Source: Elusimicrobiota bacterium (GTDB taxonomy: Bacteria > Elusimicrobiota > Elusimicrobia > Elusimicrobiales > UBA9959). From it: a stretch of DNA of 42,398 nucleotides. Shown here piece by piece: positions 15,603 to 22,937 of the stretch. A program made the translations under genes and the position numbers. The notes beneath the pieces are model-generated. The model did not search any database. It was not told the origin of the DNA and worked only from the letters and a program-made list of their open reading frames with translations. The DNA is taken from positions 23,694 through 66,091 of the forward strand of contig JACQYT010000042.1 of assembly GCA_016208085.1 (NCBI GenBank), given 5' to 3'. The first letter of the stretch is position 1; every line of letters begins with the position of its first letter.

Positions 15603-15673
15603 AGTAAAACCTATTGGCCCAAAGTTGGCAGACAAGCCAACGCTGACCCGAAAATTGCTATGGCAATTTTCGG
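15603..15673. repeat. Two further hairpins adjoining the element
   Basis: GTTGGC-AGACAA-GCCAAC (about 15625-15642) and CCGAAAATTGC-TATG-GCAATTTTCGG (15648-15673) follow directly. The second begins immediately after the stop codon of the minus-strand small gene and could act as its 3' hairpin, though there is no T-run. Confidence 0.7.
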
Positions 15674-15946
15674 CTACGCTGTTTTGATGGTTTTGCCTAT
15701 CCAGATGAAAGCGGAAGGCAGAATTATGCACTGGCAGTGGTTGCTTATGATAGACTTGGGCTCGGGCATGATGGAAACTATTCCATTGGTCCAGCTGATA
15801 TACCGGATATGCTCGCCGTCCAGCCACTCATAGATCCTGGGGCCGACCCTCGGCATTATGGTCCAGACCACGGCGGAATCCCAGGGCACCTCGGCTGCGT
15901 CCGACGAAAATTTTATTTCGGGCATCTTTTGGGCTAGTGAATCCAT
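15674..15946 (-). CDS. Small hypothetical protein downstream of rnpB
   Basis: The 90 residues match no family I recognise. The sequence looks protein-like (tryptophans, EIKFSSDAAEVPWDSAVVW, YEWLDGEHIRYISW) and ends in a short hydrophobic segment (CIILPSAFIWIGK). GGAG lies 5 nt before the ATG, which supports translation. The gene follows rnpB in the same direction by about 60 bp and ends exactly at a hairpin. It may have been shortened at its C terminus by that repeat block. Confidence 0.5.
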   Translation of the reverse strand: MDSLAQKMPEIKFSSDAAEVPWDSAVVWTIMPRVGPRIYEWLDGEHIRYISWTNGIVSIMPEPKSIISNHCQCIILPSAFIWIGKTIKTA

Positions 15947-16004
15947 AGGTTCTCCAAGACAAATAGTTCAGACTCTCAACTCTACACTGACATTGCTGTA
16001 AAAA

Positions 16005-16399
16005 CTTTGATCGCGGACTGTACCCCGAATTCTGTCTTTATGCCTCGCGGCATAGAGAGGATCATTTATCTTGTGCGGCCCACTCTGCGCTTTACCCTTG
16101 CGGGCGCGGACGGGCTATCCATGCGCATATTCGGCCTTGCTCCGGGCGGGGTTTACCCTGCTCCGCCGGTTTCCCTGGCGGACGGTGCGCTCTTACCGCA
16201 CCTTTTCACCATTGCCGGCCCTCGCGGGCTTGGGCTGTGTGTTTTCTGTGGCACTTTCCGTGATTTGGGTATATAGCCCCAAACCCCCGGCCTATGTCCG
16301 CCTGAGGCGGATTTGAACCGGCGCCTTGCCCTGTGGAGTTCGGAAGTTCCTCCCCCGTCCGCCTTAGGCGGATGAAGGCGACCCTCCGTCCGCGATCAG
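16005..16399 (-). ncRNA. rnpB: RNase P RNA (class A)
   Basis: This is the catalytic RNA of RNase P, which matures tRNA 5' ends. Reading the minus strand, the 5' GATCGCGGAC and 3' GTCCGCGATC form helix P1. The conserved GGAGGAACTTCCGAACTCC is followed by ACAGGGCA, then GGTGAAAAGGTGCGGTAAGA with GCGCACCG, GCAAGGCCGAATA, and a 3' AAGACAGAATTCGGGGTACA. All are in the canonical order. Two copies of GTCCGCCTNAGGCGGAT, a palindrome also seen at 17745-17761, form hairpins inside peripheral helices, probably P3 and P9. The 5' end lies 5 bp after the RNase HI stop codon. Confidence 0.95.
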
Positions 16400-16404
16400 A
16401 AAAA

Positions 16405-16884
16405 TTAAAACAATTTCGGCTGATAAAATCCCCGCCGGAGTTCTTTGGCCGGGGTTTTGGCCGGTGACGGGCTGTTTTTGGCGTTATCCAGAATATCGTT
16501 GACGAGCTTGTCGGCGTGAGCGTTGCGGCTCCTGGGCACATGGGAAAGCGTCACGCTTTTAAAGCCGGCCGCCAGTTCTTTTATCTCCACCATCAAAGTT
16601 TTTAAGGCGGCGTCCTTTATCTTATATTTGCCGTTGAACTGTTTGACCAGCAGCTCCGAATCGGAAAATATCTTGAGTTCGGCGGCGCCAAGGCGCTCGG
16701 CGGCGGAAAGCGCCAGCACAAGCCCGTTATACTCGGCGAAATTATTGGTGCAATGCCCGAGATAGCCGCTCTCTTCTTCTATAAGCGAACCTTTCTCGTC
16801 AAAGAAGGTCGCCGCGCAGGCGCCGCGGCCCGGATTGCCGCGCGAACCGCCGTCTATGAAGATCTTAAGTTTCTTGCTTTTCAT
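16405..16884 (-). CDS. Ribonuclease HI family protein
   Basis: This protein cleaves the RNA strand of RNA-DNA hybrids. The 159 residues are one RNase H fold with the acidic catalytic set D11 (FIDGGSRGNPG), E51 (NFAEYNGL), D75 (IFSDSELLV) and D125 (NAHADKLVN). It has a short basic C-terminal tail (GFYQPKLF). It resembles the RVT_3-like, plant-type RNase HI branch and not E. coli RnhA, so I give no symbol. The stop codon lies 5 bp before the RNase P RNA 5' end on the same strand, so rnpB may be read from this gene's transcript or have a promoter within it. There is no clear ribosome binding site. Confidence 0.92.
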   Translation of the reverse strand: MKSKKLKIFIDGGSRGNPGRGACAATFFDEKGSLIEEESGYLGHCTNNFAEYNGLVLALSAAERLGAAELKIFSDSELLVKQFNGKYKIKDAALKTLMVEIKELAAGFKSVTLSHVPRSRNAHADKLVNDILDNAKNSPSPAKTPAKELRRGFYQPKLF

Positions 16885-16913
16885 ATAACAGCAGGTAAAG
16901 GTTCAGGCATAAT

Positions 16914-16958
16914 GCCGGTCACTTAAGGATAACGTCCCCGGCGACTTAAGTGACCGGC
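16914..16958. repeat. Perfect 14-bp inverted repeat between two co-directional genes
   Basis: GCCGGTCACTTAAG (16914-16927) and CTTAAGTGACCGGC (16945-16958) flank a 17-nt loop. There is no T-run on either side. It could be an mRNA-processing hairpin, a weak terminator for the zinc-ribbon gene or an operator. Confidence 0.75.
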
Positions 16959-16963
16959 CTTAT

Positions 16964-17707
16964 TTATCCGTAAACCGTCTTTTTAAGATAGATGATGCGC
17001 TGGCAGTTGTCGCAGAAGACCAGGATGTCCGGCTTTTTGAGGTCCACCGCTTTCTGCGGGATAAGGCCGATATTGCAGCCGCCGCAGGATATTTTCCCCG
17101 TTTTGTCTTCCTTGATCTCCACTATGGCCAGGCCCTGGCGCTGCTCCTTTATGAACTCGTACTTTTCCATGATCTCCGGCGCTATTTTGGCGCAGAATTG
17201 CGACCGCTCGGTTTTAACGGCCGACAGCGACGCTGCAAGGTCTTTTTTCGCCGCCTCAAGCTCCGCGATCTTCCGGTTTTTCTCTTCTTCCAGTTTTTTA
17301 ACTTCCTGCTGGAGCTTTTTATCCTCAATGGCGGCCTTATCTACCGCTTCAAGCAGCACCAGCAGTTCGGTCTCGATGTCGTCCTGCTCTTTTTTGGCGC
17401 GCTCTATTTCGCTTAAAAGGATCTTGAAAGCTTTATTCTCCCTGATCATATTGAGCTCGCGCTGGTGCTTCCTTATTTCTTCGTCCTTTTCAGCGATGGA
17501 CAATTCCTTGTTTTTCTTTTCCACCTGCAGTTTTAAAAGTGTCTCCCTGGCCGTGTTCATGGAATTCTTTTTTTCGTCAAAAAGAGCGTTAAGAGTTTCT
17601 ATCTCGTCCGGAATGGACAAGATCTTTCCGGCCATATCGGCTATGAGTTTATCTTTAGCCTGCAAGTCTATTAAGGACCGTATTTCCGTGCTGTGCATTA
17701 AAGTCAT
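16964..17707 (-). CDS. Coiled-coil protein with C4 zinc ribbon (DUF164/CT398-like)
   Basis: The 247 residues form a long antiparallel coiled coil (about 10-190, rich in E/K/L heptads) and then a C-terminal zinc ribbon with CGGCNIGL and VFCDNCQRIIY (two C-x2-C knuckles). This is the DUF164 family, typified by chlamydial CT398, whose molecular role is not established. The length is typical. A second ATG lies three codons in (17698), and neither start has a clear ribosome binding site. The upstream DNA is repeat-derived (AAAAATTTTTTCC/GGAAAAAATTTTT-like hairpin and a GTCCGC palindrome). It is followed by RNase HI on the same strand after 79 bp. Confidence 0.88.
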   Translation of the reverse strand: MTLMHSTEIRSLIDLQAKDKLIADMAGKILSIPDEIETLNALFDEKKNSMNTARETLLKLQVEKKNKELSIAEKDEEIRKHQRELNMIRENKAFKILLSEIERAKKEQDDIETELLVLLEAVDKAAIEDKKLQQEVKKLEEEKNRKIAELEAAKKDLAASLSAVKTERSQFCAKIAPEIMEKYEFIKEQRQGLAIVEIKEDKTGKISCGGCNIGLIPQKAVDLKKPDILVFCDNCQRIIYLKKTVYG

Positions 17708-17710
17708 AAA

Positions 17711-17761
17711 AAATTTTTTCCGAAAAAATTTTTACGCTATTCCGTCCGCATGAGGCGGACG
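17711..17761. repeat. Hairpin AAAATTTTTT/AAAAAATTTT and GTCCGC palindrome
   Basis: An AAAAATTTTTTCCGAAAAAA-type dyad resembles the end hairpin of the 5910/15338 elements. It is followed by GTCCGCATGAGGCGGAC (17745-17761), the same palindrome found twice in rnpB. It sits in the 5' region of the zinc-ribbon gene. Confidence 0.75.
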
Positions 17762-17796
17762 GCCCGGCAATGAAATTATACCAAAAGCCAAGCCGA

Positions 17797-17892
17797 AGAG
17801 TAGTTGATAAGTAAGAAACACTAGTTGATAAGTTGATAAGTAGGAAAGTTTCGGCACTTATCAACTAGTCAACTTATAAACTTGTCAACTTC
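17797..17892. repeat. Family B repeat (GTTGATAAG units), head-to-head pair
   Basis: Forward GTTGATAAG units, the spacer AAGTTTCGGCA, then inverted CTTATCAACTAGTCAAC and CTTGTCAACTT units. Its right end forms the last codons (KLTSL) and TAA stop of the class II aldolase on the minus strand. Confidence 0.9.
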
Positions 17893-18686
17893 CCCAAGCG
17901 CCGGCGTATTTCCTCAAGTTTTTTTACTTTCTCCGGCGGGATAGACCTGCCGCCGCCCAGGTGTTCCGCCACCAGGGTTATTTTCGCCGCCTGCTCAACC
18001 GTTTCCATGCGCTGAAAAGCGGTTTCAAGGTCGGCGCCGTAAGTCACCACGCCGTGGTTGGCCAGCATTATGGCGTTATGGTCTTTGACGAAACCAGCTA
18101 TGGACTCTGCGACCTCTTCGGTGCCAGGCGTGGCGTAGCCGGCCAGCGGCACAATGCCTAGCGCAATGACCAGCTCGGAGGTAAGCGGCTTATCCAGGGC
18201 TATGCCGGCCGAAGCCAGGCCGGTGGCCACCGGCGGGTGGGCATGCACCACGGCCGCCGCGTCGGGCCTTGCCCGGTATACGCACAGGTGCAGCAGGTAC
18301 TCGGAAGAGGGTTTTCTGCCGCTTATAAGTTCCCCCGTTATGGCGATCTTTGAGATATCGGCCGGCGCAAGCCGGCCCTTGGACGCGCCGGAGGGGGTTA
18401 TCAGCAGGATTCCGCCGCAAAGTCGGACGCTTATATTGCCGTCCGCGGCCGGCACAAAGCCGAGGGCGTGAAGCCGCCGCCCGACATCCGCTATCTGTTC
18501 CCTTAACTCCGTCTCCCTTCCCCCCTCTACCCTATACCCTATACCCTCTACCCTGCCGTATTCCAGCCAGTCGCTGGAAAGCGGGCTGATGATCGCGTTT
18601 TCCGGGATAACGGGCTTTTGGCCGGGAGGCGCCATCCGCTTCAGCTCCCAGTCGCTTATGAAGATTTTCTTTTTCTTTTCAGGCAT
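17874..18686 (-). CDS. Class II aldolase/adducin-family protein
   Basis: The 270 residues have an N-terminal module (about 8-41, SDWELKRMAPPGQKPVIPEN, similar to extensions on some microcompartment-associated proteins) and a class II aldolase domain (about 60-255). Zinc ligands are H148 and H150 (VVHAHPP) and H211 (LANHGVV), and the catalytic acid is E129 (KPSSEYLLH). Members cleave or epimerise sugar phosphates (fuculose-, rhamnulose- or ribulose-phosphate) or dehydrate methylthioribulose-phosphate; the substrate cannot be told here. Two oddities stand out. Residues about 43-56 (YGRVEGIGYRVEGG) are translated TACCCTC-type repeat. The C-terminal KLTSL plus stop come from family B repeat. The ATG overlaps the metF stop by 8 bp. 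Confidence 0.9.
   Translation of the reverse strand: MPEKKKKIFISDWELKRMAPPGQKPVIPENAIISPLSSDWLEYGRVEGIGYRVEGGRETELREQIADVGRRLHALGFVPAADGNISVRLCGGILLITPSGASKGRLAPADISKIAITGELISGRKPSSEYLLHLCVYRARPDAAAVVHAHPPVATGLASAGIALDKPLTSELVIALGIVPLAGYATPGTEEVAESIAGFVKDHNAIMLANHGVVTYGADLETAFQRMETVEQAAKITLVAEHLGGGRSIPPEKVKKLEEIRRRLGKLTSL
18520..18555. repeat. Family A repeat inside the aldolase coding region
   Basis: CCCCTCTACCCTATACCC and further TACCCTC units, the same as intergenic family A arrays, sit in frame between the N-terminal module and the catalytic domain of the class II aldolase. They encode YGRVEGIGYRVEGG. Confidence 0.9.
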
Positions 18687-19545
18687 ACCGGTATCTCAGA
18701 TTTTTAAGTATCTCTTTAGTGGCCTTGGACCTGTTCAGCGTGTAAAAATGTATGCCGGGCGCCCCGTTTTTAATAAGATCCGCGGCCTGCGCCGTGGCGT
18801 AATTCACGCTGAACTTCAGGAGCGAAGCCTTGTCCCCGGCGTATTTTTCTATATTCGCCGTAACCGCGCGCGGCAGGGCAATGTTGAACATTTTAGTGAA
18901 ATTCCGCAGCTGGTTGTAGCTGGTCAGCGGCATCAGGCCGGGGAGCACCGGCACGGTCACGCCGGCTTTAAGCGCCTTATTGACGAATTCAAAATAAAAC
19001 CTGTTCTCAAAAAAAAGCTGCGTGATGACAAAGCCGGCGCCGGAATCTATTTTGGCCTTCAGGTTCCTTATGTCCGTTTCAAAATCGGGGGCTTCGGGAT
19101 GCTTTTCCGGGTAGCCGGCGACGCCGATGGAGAACGCGCCCGTCGCCGCGAGCTCTTCGGCCAGCTCTGAGGCGTATTTATAATCCCTTTTTGGGGCGAA
19201 GCCTTCTATATTGTGCAGGTCGCCGCGCAGGGCCAGCACATTCTCTATTTTCATGGCTTTAAGGCGCCCGGAGATGTCGGCTATTTCGGCTTTTGTGTGC
19301 CCTATGCAGGTCAGATGGGCCATGACCTCAAGGCCGAGCTTCTCTTTTATCACGCCGGACAGGGCCACCGTATTATACGGCGAAACGCCGGTGGAGGAAT
19401 TGGTAATGGAAACGAAATCGGGCCCGAGGACTTTAAGGTCTTTTATCGTTTCGCAGAGCTTCCGGCCGTCGCCTTCAGTTTTGGGCGGATAGAATTCAAA
19501 GGAGAAAAGCTTTCCCGGCTTTTTTAATCTTTCTGTTATTTTCAT
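18679..19545 (-). CDS. metF: 5,10-methylenetetrahydrofolate reductase
   Basis: This enzyme reduces methylene-THF to methyl-THF (FAD TIM barrel), feeding methionine synthesis or the methyl branch of C1 metabolism. The 288 residues are typical for MetF. Visible features are FSFEFYPPKT (E17 in the catalytic region), HLTCIGHTKAEI, LALRGDLHN (the family's LRGD), GVAGYPEKHPE, and FVITQLFF-x-x-x-x-YFEFV. The usual VTYGAGGS is replaced by VSITNSSTGVSPYN, a divergence also seen in some anaerobes. No ribosome binding site is evident. It is coupled to the downstream class II aldolase. Confidence 0.93.
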   Translation of the reverse strand: MKITERLKKPGKLFSFEFYPPKTEGDGRKLCETIKDLKVLGPDFVSITNSSTGVSPYNTVALSGVIKEKLGLEVMAHLTCIGHTKAEIADISGRLKAMKIENVLALRGDLHNIEGFAPKRDYKYASELAEELAATGAFSIGVAGYPEKHPEAPDFETDIRNLKAKIDSGAGFVITQLFFENRFYFEFVNKALKAGVTVPVLPGLMPLTSYNQLRNFTKMFNIALPRAVTANIEKYAGDKASLLKFSVNYATAQAADLIKNGAPGIHFYTLNRSKATKEILKNLRYRYA

Positions 19546-19560
19546 AAGTCAGCGCAGCAT

Positions 19561-19680
19561 GTAGCGGGCGATGTTAATCGCCCTTTTTCGCCGGAGACGG
19601 AGACGCCGGCTGTTTGGCGCCAAACCTCCTGGCGCATCCGCCGGACTGTTTGGCGGAAGCGGATTTACATCCGCCGCTAC
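19561..19680. repeat. Partial hairpin-chain element with altered centre
   Basis: GTAGCGGGCGATGTTAATCG at the left and GGATTTACATCCGCCGCTAC at the right are the two arms of the central hairpin of the 5910/15338 elements. Here they are separated by about 75 bp of GC-rich sequence with its own dyads (GCCGGAG, TTTGGCG) in place of a short loop. Confidence 0.85.
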
Positions 19681-19711
19681 AAGCAGAGCAGGCTCTGCGA
19701 CTACAAACCAA

Positions 19712-19794
19712 ACCCTACACCCTCTACCCTCTACCCTCCACCCTCTACCCTCTACCCTCTACCCTCTACCCTCTACCCTCTACCCTCTACCCTA
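19712..19794. repeat. Family A tandem array (about 11 TACCCTC units)
   Basis: A nearly perfect 7-bp tandem repeat (CTACCCT register) immediately downstream of the lepB stop codon, preceded by a GCAGAGC-AG-GCTCTGC hairpin (19683-19698). This is the longest single-orientation run in the window. Confidence 0.95.
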
Positions 19795-19797
19795 CTG

Positions 19798-20817
19798 TTA
19801 CTGCGGCGAACCCATTCTGGACGGCGGCCAGTAAATGAACCAGGCCCTTCCTTTTATAAGATATTCCGGCACCGCCCCCCAGTAGCGGGAATCGCAGGAG
19901 CGGTCGCGGTTGTCGCCCATGACCATATAATTGCCCGCGGGCACCGTGACAGGACCGAAATTATCCCTGACAAGCTCGGAAACCATTTTGGCCAGGCCCC
20001 TGGTTTCCCAGAACCTCTGATAAACCGCCGGCGGCATTTTATCATTGGAGCCCGGGTAGCGCCGCGGGTCCAGATACTGTGCGTACGGCTCCTCCCCGAT
20101 ATTTTTCCCGTTTATAAAGATAACGCCGTTCTTAAGCTCCACTCTTTCTCCCGGCAGGCCGATCACGCGCTTGATAAAATCCTTGCCGTACTGCCTGCCG
20201 CCGCACTGCGTCTCTTTGGGGTCGGAGGACGGGAACGCAAACACCACTATATCGCCCCTGCCGATCCTGCCGAAAGAGAGCACTTTCTTTTTAGTGTACG
20301 GAATCCTGAAACCGTAGATGAACTTATTGACGAAGAGATGATCCCCCTCAAGAAAAGTCATCTTCATGGAACCGGAGGGAATTTTGAAAGCCTGTATGAA
20401 CAGATACATCACCACCGACGCCAGCACCACGGCAGAGAAGATGGTCTCGGACCATTCCATATCCTCTTTGATGACCGCAGGCGCGCCCCCCGCCGCGGGG
20501 GGGACCGGCTTGCCGTCTTTTGAGGCGGGTTTGCCGCGTATCTTGAAATATGCCCACGCCCAGCCGCCTAAGGCGGCCGCCAGGGCGTAAAGCACCTGTT
20601 TCCTGGAGAACAGCGCCGCCGTTACCACATCCCCGCTCCGGTTATCAAGGCTGATGGTCAGAAGCAGCACACCCACAAAAGCCATGATGGCGACGAATAC
20701 CGCGTGCCAGATATGCGTAAATTTGCCGGACCTGAATTTCCCTTTTTCGCTGAAATGGTGGGTAAAGAAAAGGTGCACCCCCACCAGTATGCCTATCCAG
20801 AAAAGTTTTTCTTCCAT
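19798..20817 (-). CDS. lepB: Signal peptidase I
   Basis: This inner-membrane serine protease removes Sec and Tat signal peptides. I place the start at the ATG at 20817 because GGAG lies 8 nt upstream; an in-frame GTG at 20841 adds eight residues. From the ATG, several N-terminal transmembrane segments (about 5-20, 36-55, 74-92 and 125-145) precede the catalytic domain. The nucleophile is S150 in IPSGSMKMT and the general base is K216 in KDFIKRVIGLPGE. The C-terminal GDNRDRSCDSRYWG is also canonical. The long N-terminal membrane region makes it larger than E. coli LepB. It lies downstream of lepA as in many bacteria, across 200 bp of repeat DNA. Confidence 0.95.
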   Translation of the reverse strand: MEEKLFWIGILVGVHLFFTHHFSEKGKFRSGKFTHIWHAVFVAIMAFVGVLLLTISLDNRSGDVVTAALFSRKQVLYALAAALGGWAWAYFKIRGKPASKDGKPVPPAAGGAPAVIKEDMEWSETIFSAVVLASVVMYLFIQAFKIPSGSMKMTFLEGDHLFVNKFIYGFRIPYTKKKVLSFGRIGRGDIVVFAFPSSDPKETQCGGRQYGKDFIKRVIGLPGERVELKNGVIFINGKNIGEEPYAQYLDPRRYPGSNDKMPPAVYQRFWETRGLAKMVSELVRDNFGPVTVPAGNYMVMGDNRDRSCDSRYWGAVPEYLIKGRAWFIYWPPSRMGSPQ

Positions 20818-20859
20818 TAGTTGATCTCCATTTGATGACACGGCACATTTAAATCGTTT

Positions 20860-20996
20860 GCCATAAGCTTTATGCCATATGCTTTATGCCTGATCCTGAG
20901 TTCCTCAATCAATCCATGGCCCCTATCATCCCAAATACGCGCCGAAGCGCTCCCCGGTTTCATTAGGCTTATGGCATACGGCCTATGGCTTATGGC
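20860..20996. repeat. Family C repeat (GCCATAAGC units), head-to-head pair
   Basis: GCCATAAGC, TATGCCATATGC and TTTATGCC units (20860-20890) and, after about 70 bp, the inverted GGCTTATGGCATACGGCC and GGCTTATGGC units (20964-20996). It sits between lepA and lepB. Confidence 0.85.
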
Positions 20997-20997
20997 G

Positions 20998-21023
20998 ACG
21001 AGTGAGCCTCAAGGCTCACTCGT
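20998..21023 (-). terminator. Hairpin overlapping the lepA stop codon
   Basis: ACGAGTGAGCC and GGCTCACTCGT form an 11-bp stem with a 4-nt loop. The right arm encodes the last two LepA residues (DE) and the TGA stop. There is no T-run, so it is a stabilising 3' hairpin at least, and a terminator only possibly. Confidence 0.5.
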
Positions 21024-22809
21024 CCTGGTTTATTTTCAGCAGCGACATAAAAGCTTCCTGCGGGATATCCACCGAACCCAGGGTCTTCATTTTCTTTTTA
21101 CCCTCTTTCTGCTTCTCCAGCAGTTTCCGTTTGCGGGTGATATCTCCGCCGTAGCATTTGGCGATAACGTCCTTTCTCATGGCGCCGATGGTTTGGCGGG
21201 CAATTATGCGGCCGCCTGCCTGGGCCTGCACCGCTATCTCGAACATATGCTTGGGAATAAGCTTTTTAAGCCGCTCGCAGAGCGTGCGCGAGCTGTGCAG
21301 CGCCTTGGAGCGGTGGACGATGAAGGACAGCGCGTCCACAGCCTCGCCGTGCAGCAGTATTTCCACCTTGACCATGTCCGAAGACTTGTAAGCGTGCGGT
21401 TCATAATCAAACGAGGCGTACCCCTTGGAGACGGATTTGAGCTTGTCGTAAAAATCTATTATTATCTCGCTCAGCGGCAGGCGGTATTTTATCAGGACCC
21501 TGGTGGTCGAGATATATTCTATCTTTACGTGCTCGCCGCGCTTTTCCTTCAGCAGGTTCAGTATCCCCTCCATATAGACCAGCGGCGTTATTATATCGGC
21601 GCGCACATACGGTTCCATGATATCAACGACATCCCCGTAATGCGGGAAATCGGCAGGGTTGGTGACGGGGACCGTCCCCTTTTTCTGCTGCACTTTATAG
21701 ATGACGTTGGGGTTAGTGGCTATCAGCGGGATATTGAACTCTCTTTCCAGCCGCTCCCTGACGATATCAAGATGCAGCAGCCCCATGAAACCGAGCCTGA
21801 AGCCGAAGCCCAGGGCTTTTGAAGTCTCGCCCTGATAATCGAAGGAGGAGTCGGTAAGGCTGAGCTTCTCAATGGCGGCCTTAAGCGGGGTATAGTCCGA
21901 CGTGGCTAAGGGATAAAAACCGGCGAACACCACGGGATTGACGTCCTTATAGCCGGGGAGCGCTTCGGCGATCGGCTTTTCTTTTTCAAAGATCGTGTCG
22001 CCCATTTTTATCTCGTGTATATCTCGGATGCCGGCCATGATATAGCCGACCTCTCCGCTCCCGATGGCCTGTGCCTTTACGAGTTTGGGCGTCAGGTAGC
22101 CCACCTCCTCCACTTTATATACGGCGTTGTTGGAGTAGAATGATATTTGTTTGCCGGCGCTCAAGCTTCCGTCCACCACTTTAGTGAAGATGACCACGCC
22201 CTTATAAACGTCGTAGAAAGAATCGAAAACAAGCGCTTTGAGCGGCTTTCCAGCGTCGCCTCCCGGGGCGGGGATTTCGTTAATAACCCGCTCGAACACC
22301 GCCCTTACGCCCCGGCCGTCCTTGGCGCTGATGCGCGAGGCTTCAACCGGGTTTTTAAGCACCTCCCAGAGCTGTTCCTCGGCGGCGTCGGGGTCGGCGT
22401 GCTCCAGGTCTATCTTGTTTATGACCGGGATGATCACGAGCCCCAGCGCAGCAGCCAGGTGCGCGTGCGCCAGCGTCTGGGCTTCCACCCCCTGGGAAGC
22501 GTCCACCAGCAGGATGGCGCCCTCGCAGGCGGCGAGCGCGCGGGAGACCTCGTAGGAAAAATCCACATGCCCGGGCGTATCTATCAGGTTCAGGATATAG
22601 TCTTTTCCGTCGGCCTCGGATTTGTAATGCATCCTGACGGCCTTGGCCTTGATGGTGATGCCGCGCTCGCGCTCAAGCTCCATGCCGTCCATGTACTGTT
22701 CCTTCATCATCCTCTCGGGGATTGTATGGGTTATCTCGATGAAGCGGTCGGCCAGCGTGGATTTGCCGTGGTCAATGTGCGCGATAATGGAGAAGTTGCG
22801 TATGTTCAT
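21016..22809 (-). CDS. lepA: Elongation factor 4 (LepA)
   Basis: This ribosome-associated translational GTPase acts on stalled or mistranslocated ribosomes and in initiation. The 597 residues match the family length. G1 is AHIDHGKST (about 10-18), G2 is RGITIKAKAVR, G3 is DTPGHVDF and G4 is NKIDLEHAD. The LepA-specific C-terminal domain ends with AQAGGRIIARQTIGAMRKDV, AKCYGGDITRKRKLLEKQK and KKKMKTLGSVDIPQEAF. The gene is intact. Confidence 0.98.
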   Translation of the reverse strand: MNIRNFSIIAHIDHGKSTLADRFIEITHTIPERMMKEQYMDGMELERERGITIKAKAVRMHYKSEADGKDYILNLIDTPGHVDFSYEVSRALAACEGAILLVDASQGVEAQTLAHAHLAAALGLVIIPVINKIDLEHADPDAAEEQLWEVLKNPVEASRISAKDGRGVRAVFERVINEIPAPGGDAGKPLKALVFDSFYDVYKGVVIFTKVVDGSLSAGKQISFYSNNAVYKVEEVGYLTPKLVKAQAIGSGEVGYIMAGIRDIHEIKMGDTIFEKEKPIAEALPGYKDVNPVVFAGFYPLATSDYTPLKAAIEKLSLTDSSFDYQGETSKALGFGFRLGFMGLLHLDIVRERLEREFNIPLIATNPNVIYKVQQKKGTVPVTNPADFPHYGDVVDIMEPYVRADIITPLVYMEGILNLLKEKRGEHVKIEYISTTRVLIKYRLPLSEIIIDFYDKLKSVSKGYASFDYEPHAYKSSDMVKVEILLHGEAVDALSFIVHRSKALHSSRTLCERLKKLIPKHMFEIAVQAQAGGRIIARQTIGAMRKDVIAKCYGGDITRKRKLLEKQKEGKKKMKTLGSVDIPQEAFMSLLKINQDE

Positions 22810-22825
22810 AAGCTGCTGAGAGGTC

Positions 22826-22923
22826 GGGGACAGACCTTGACTCTTGTGCTATAAGGCTCTGCTGGTGTAAATGTAACCGGCATACCTTTTGGGACCTTAA
22901 GGTCAATAATCAAGGTTTGTCCC
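22826..22923. repeat. Imperfect inverted repeat between lepA and the PorV-like gene
   Basis: GGGACAGACCTTGA (22827-22840) and TCAAGGTTTGTCCC (22910-22923) are complementary with one mismatch. The right arm is preceded by GGTCAATAA. The motif resembles the GGGGACAGACCTTGA-type dispersed repeats common near REP-associated Y1 transposases in other bacteria. No transposase is present here. Confidence 0.65.
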
Positions 22924-22937
22924 AGATGCTTTTTCCT

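Noticed and set aside
15314..15604. Open frames through the hairpin-chain elements (also 5908-6318 minus) as a conserved protein family
   Set aside because: The shared peptide is just the translation of the duplicated hairpin element; there is no ribosome binding site, and the frames follow palindrome symmetry.
19712..19794. TACCCTC tandem array as a telomere or CRISPR
   Set aside because: The 7-bp units have no spacers, occur at many internal loci in both orientations, and no cas genes are present.
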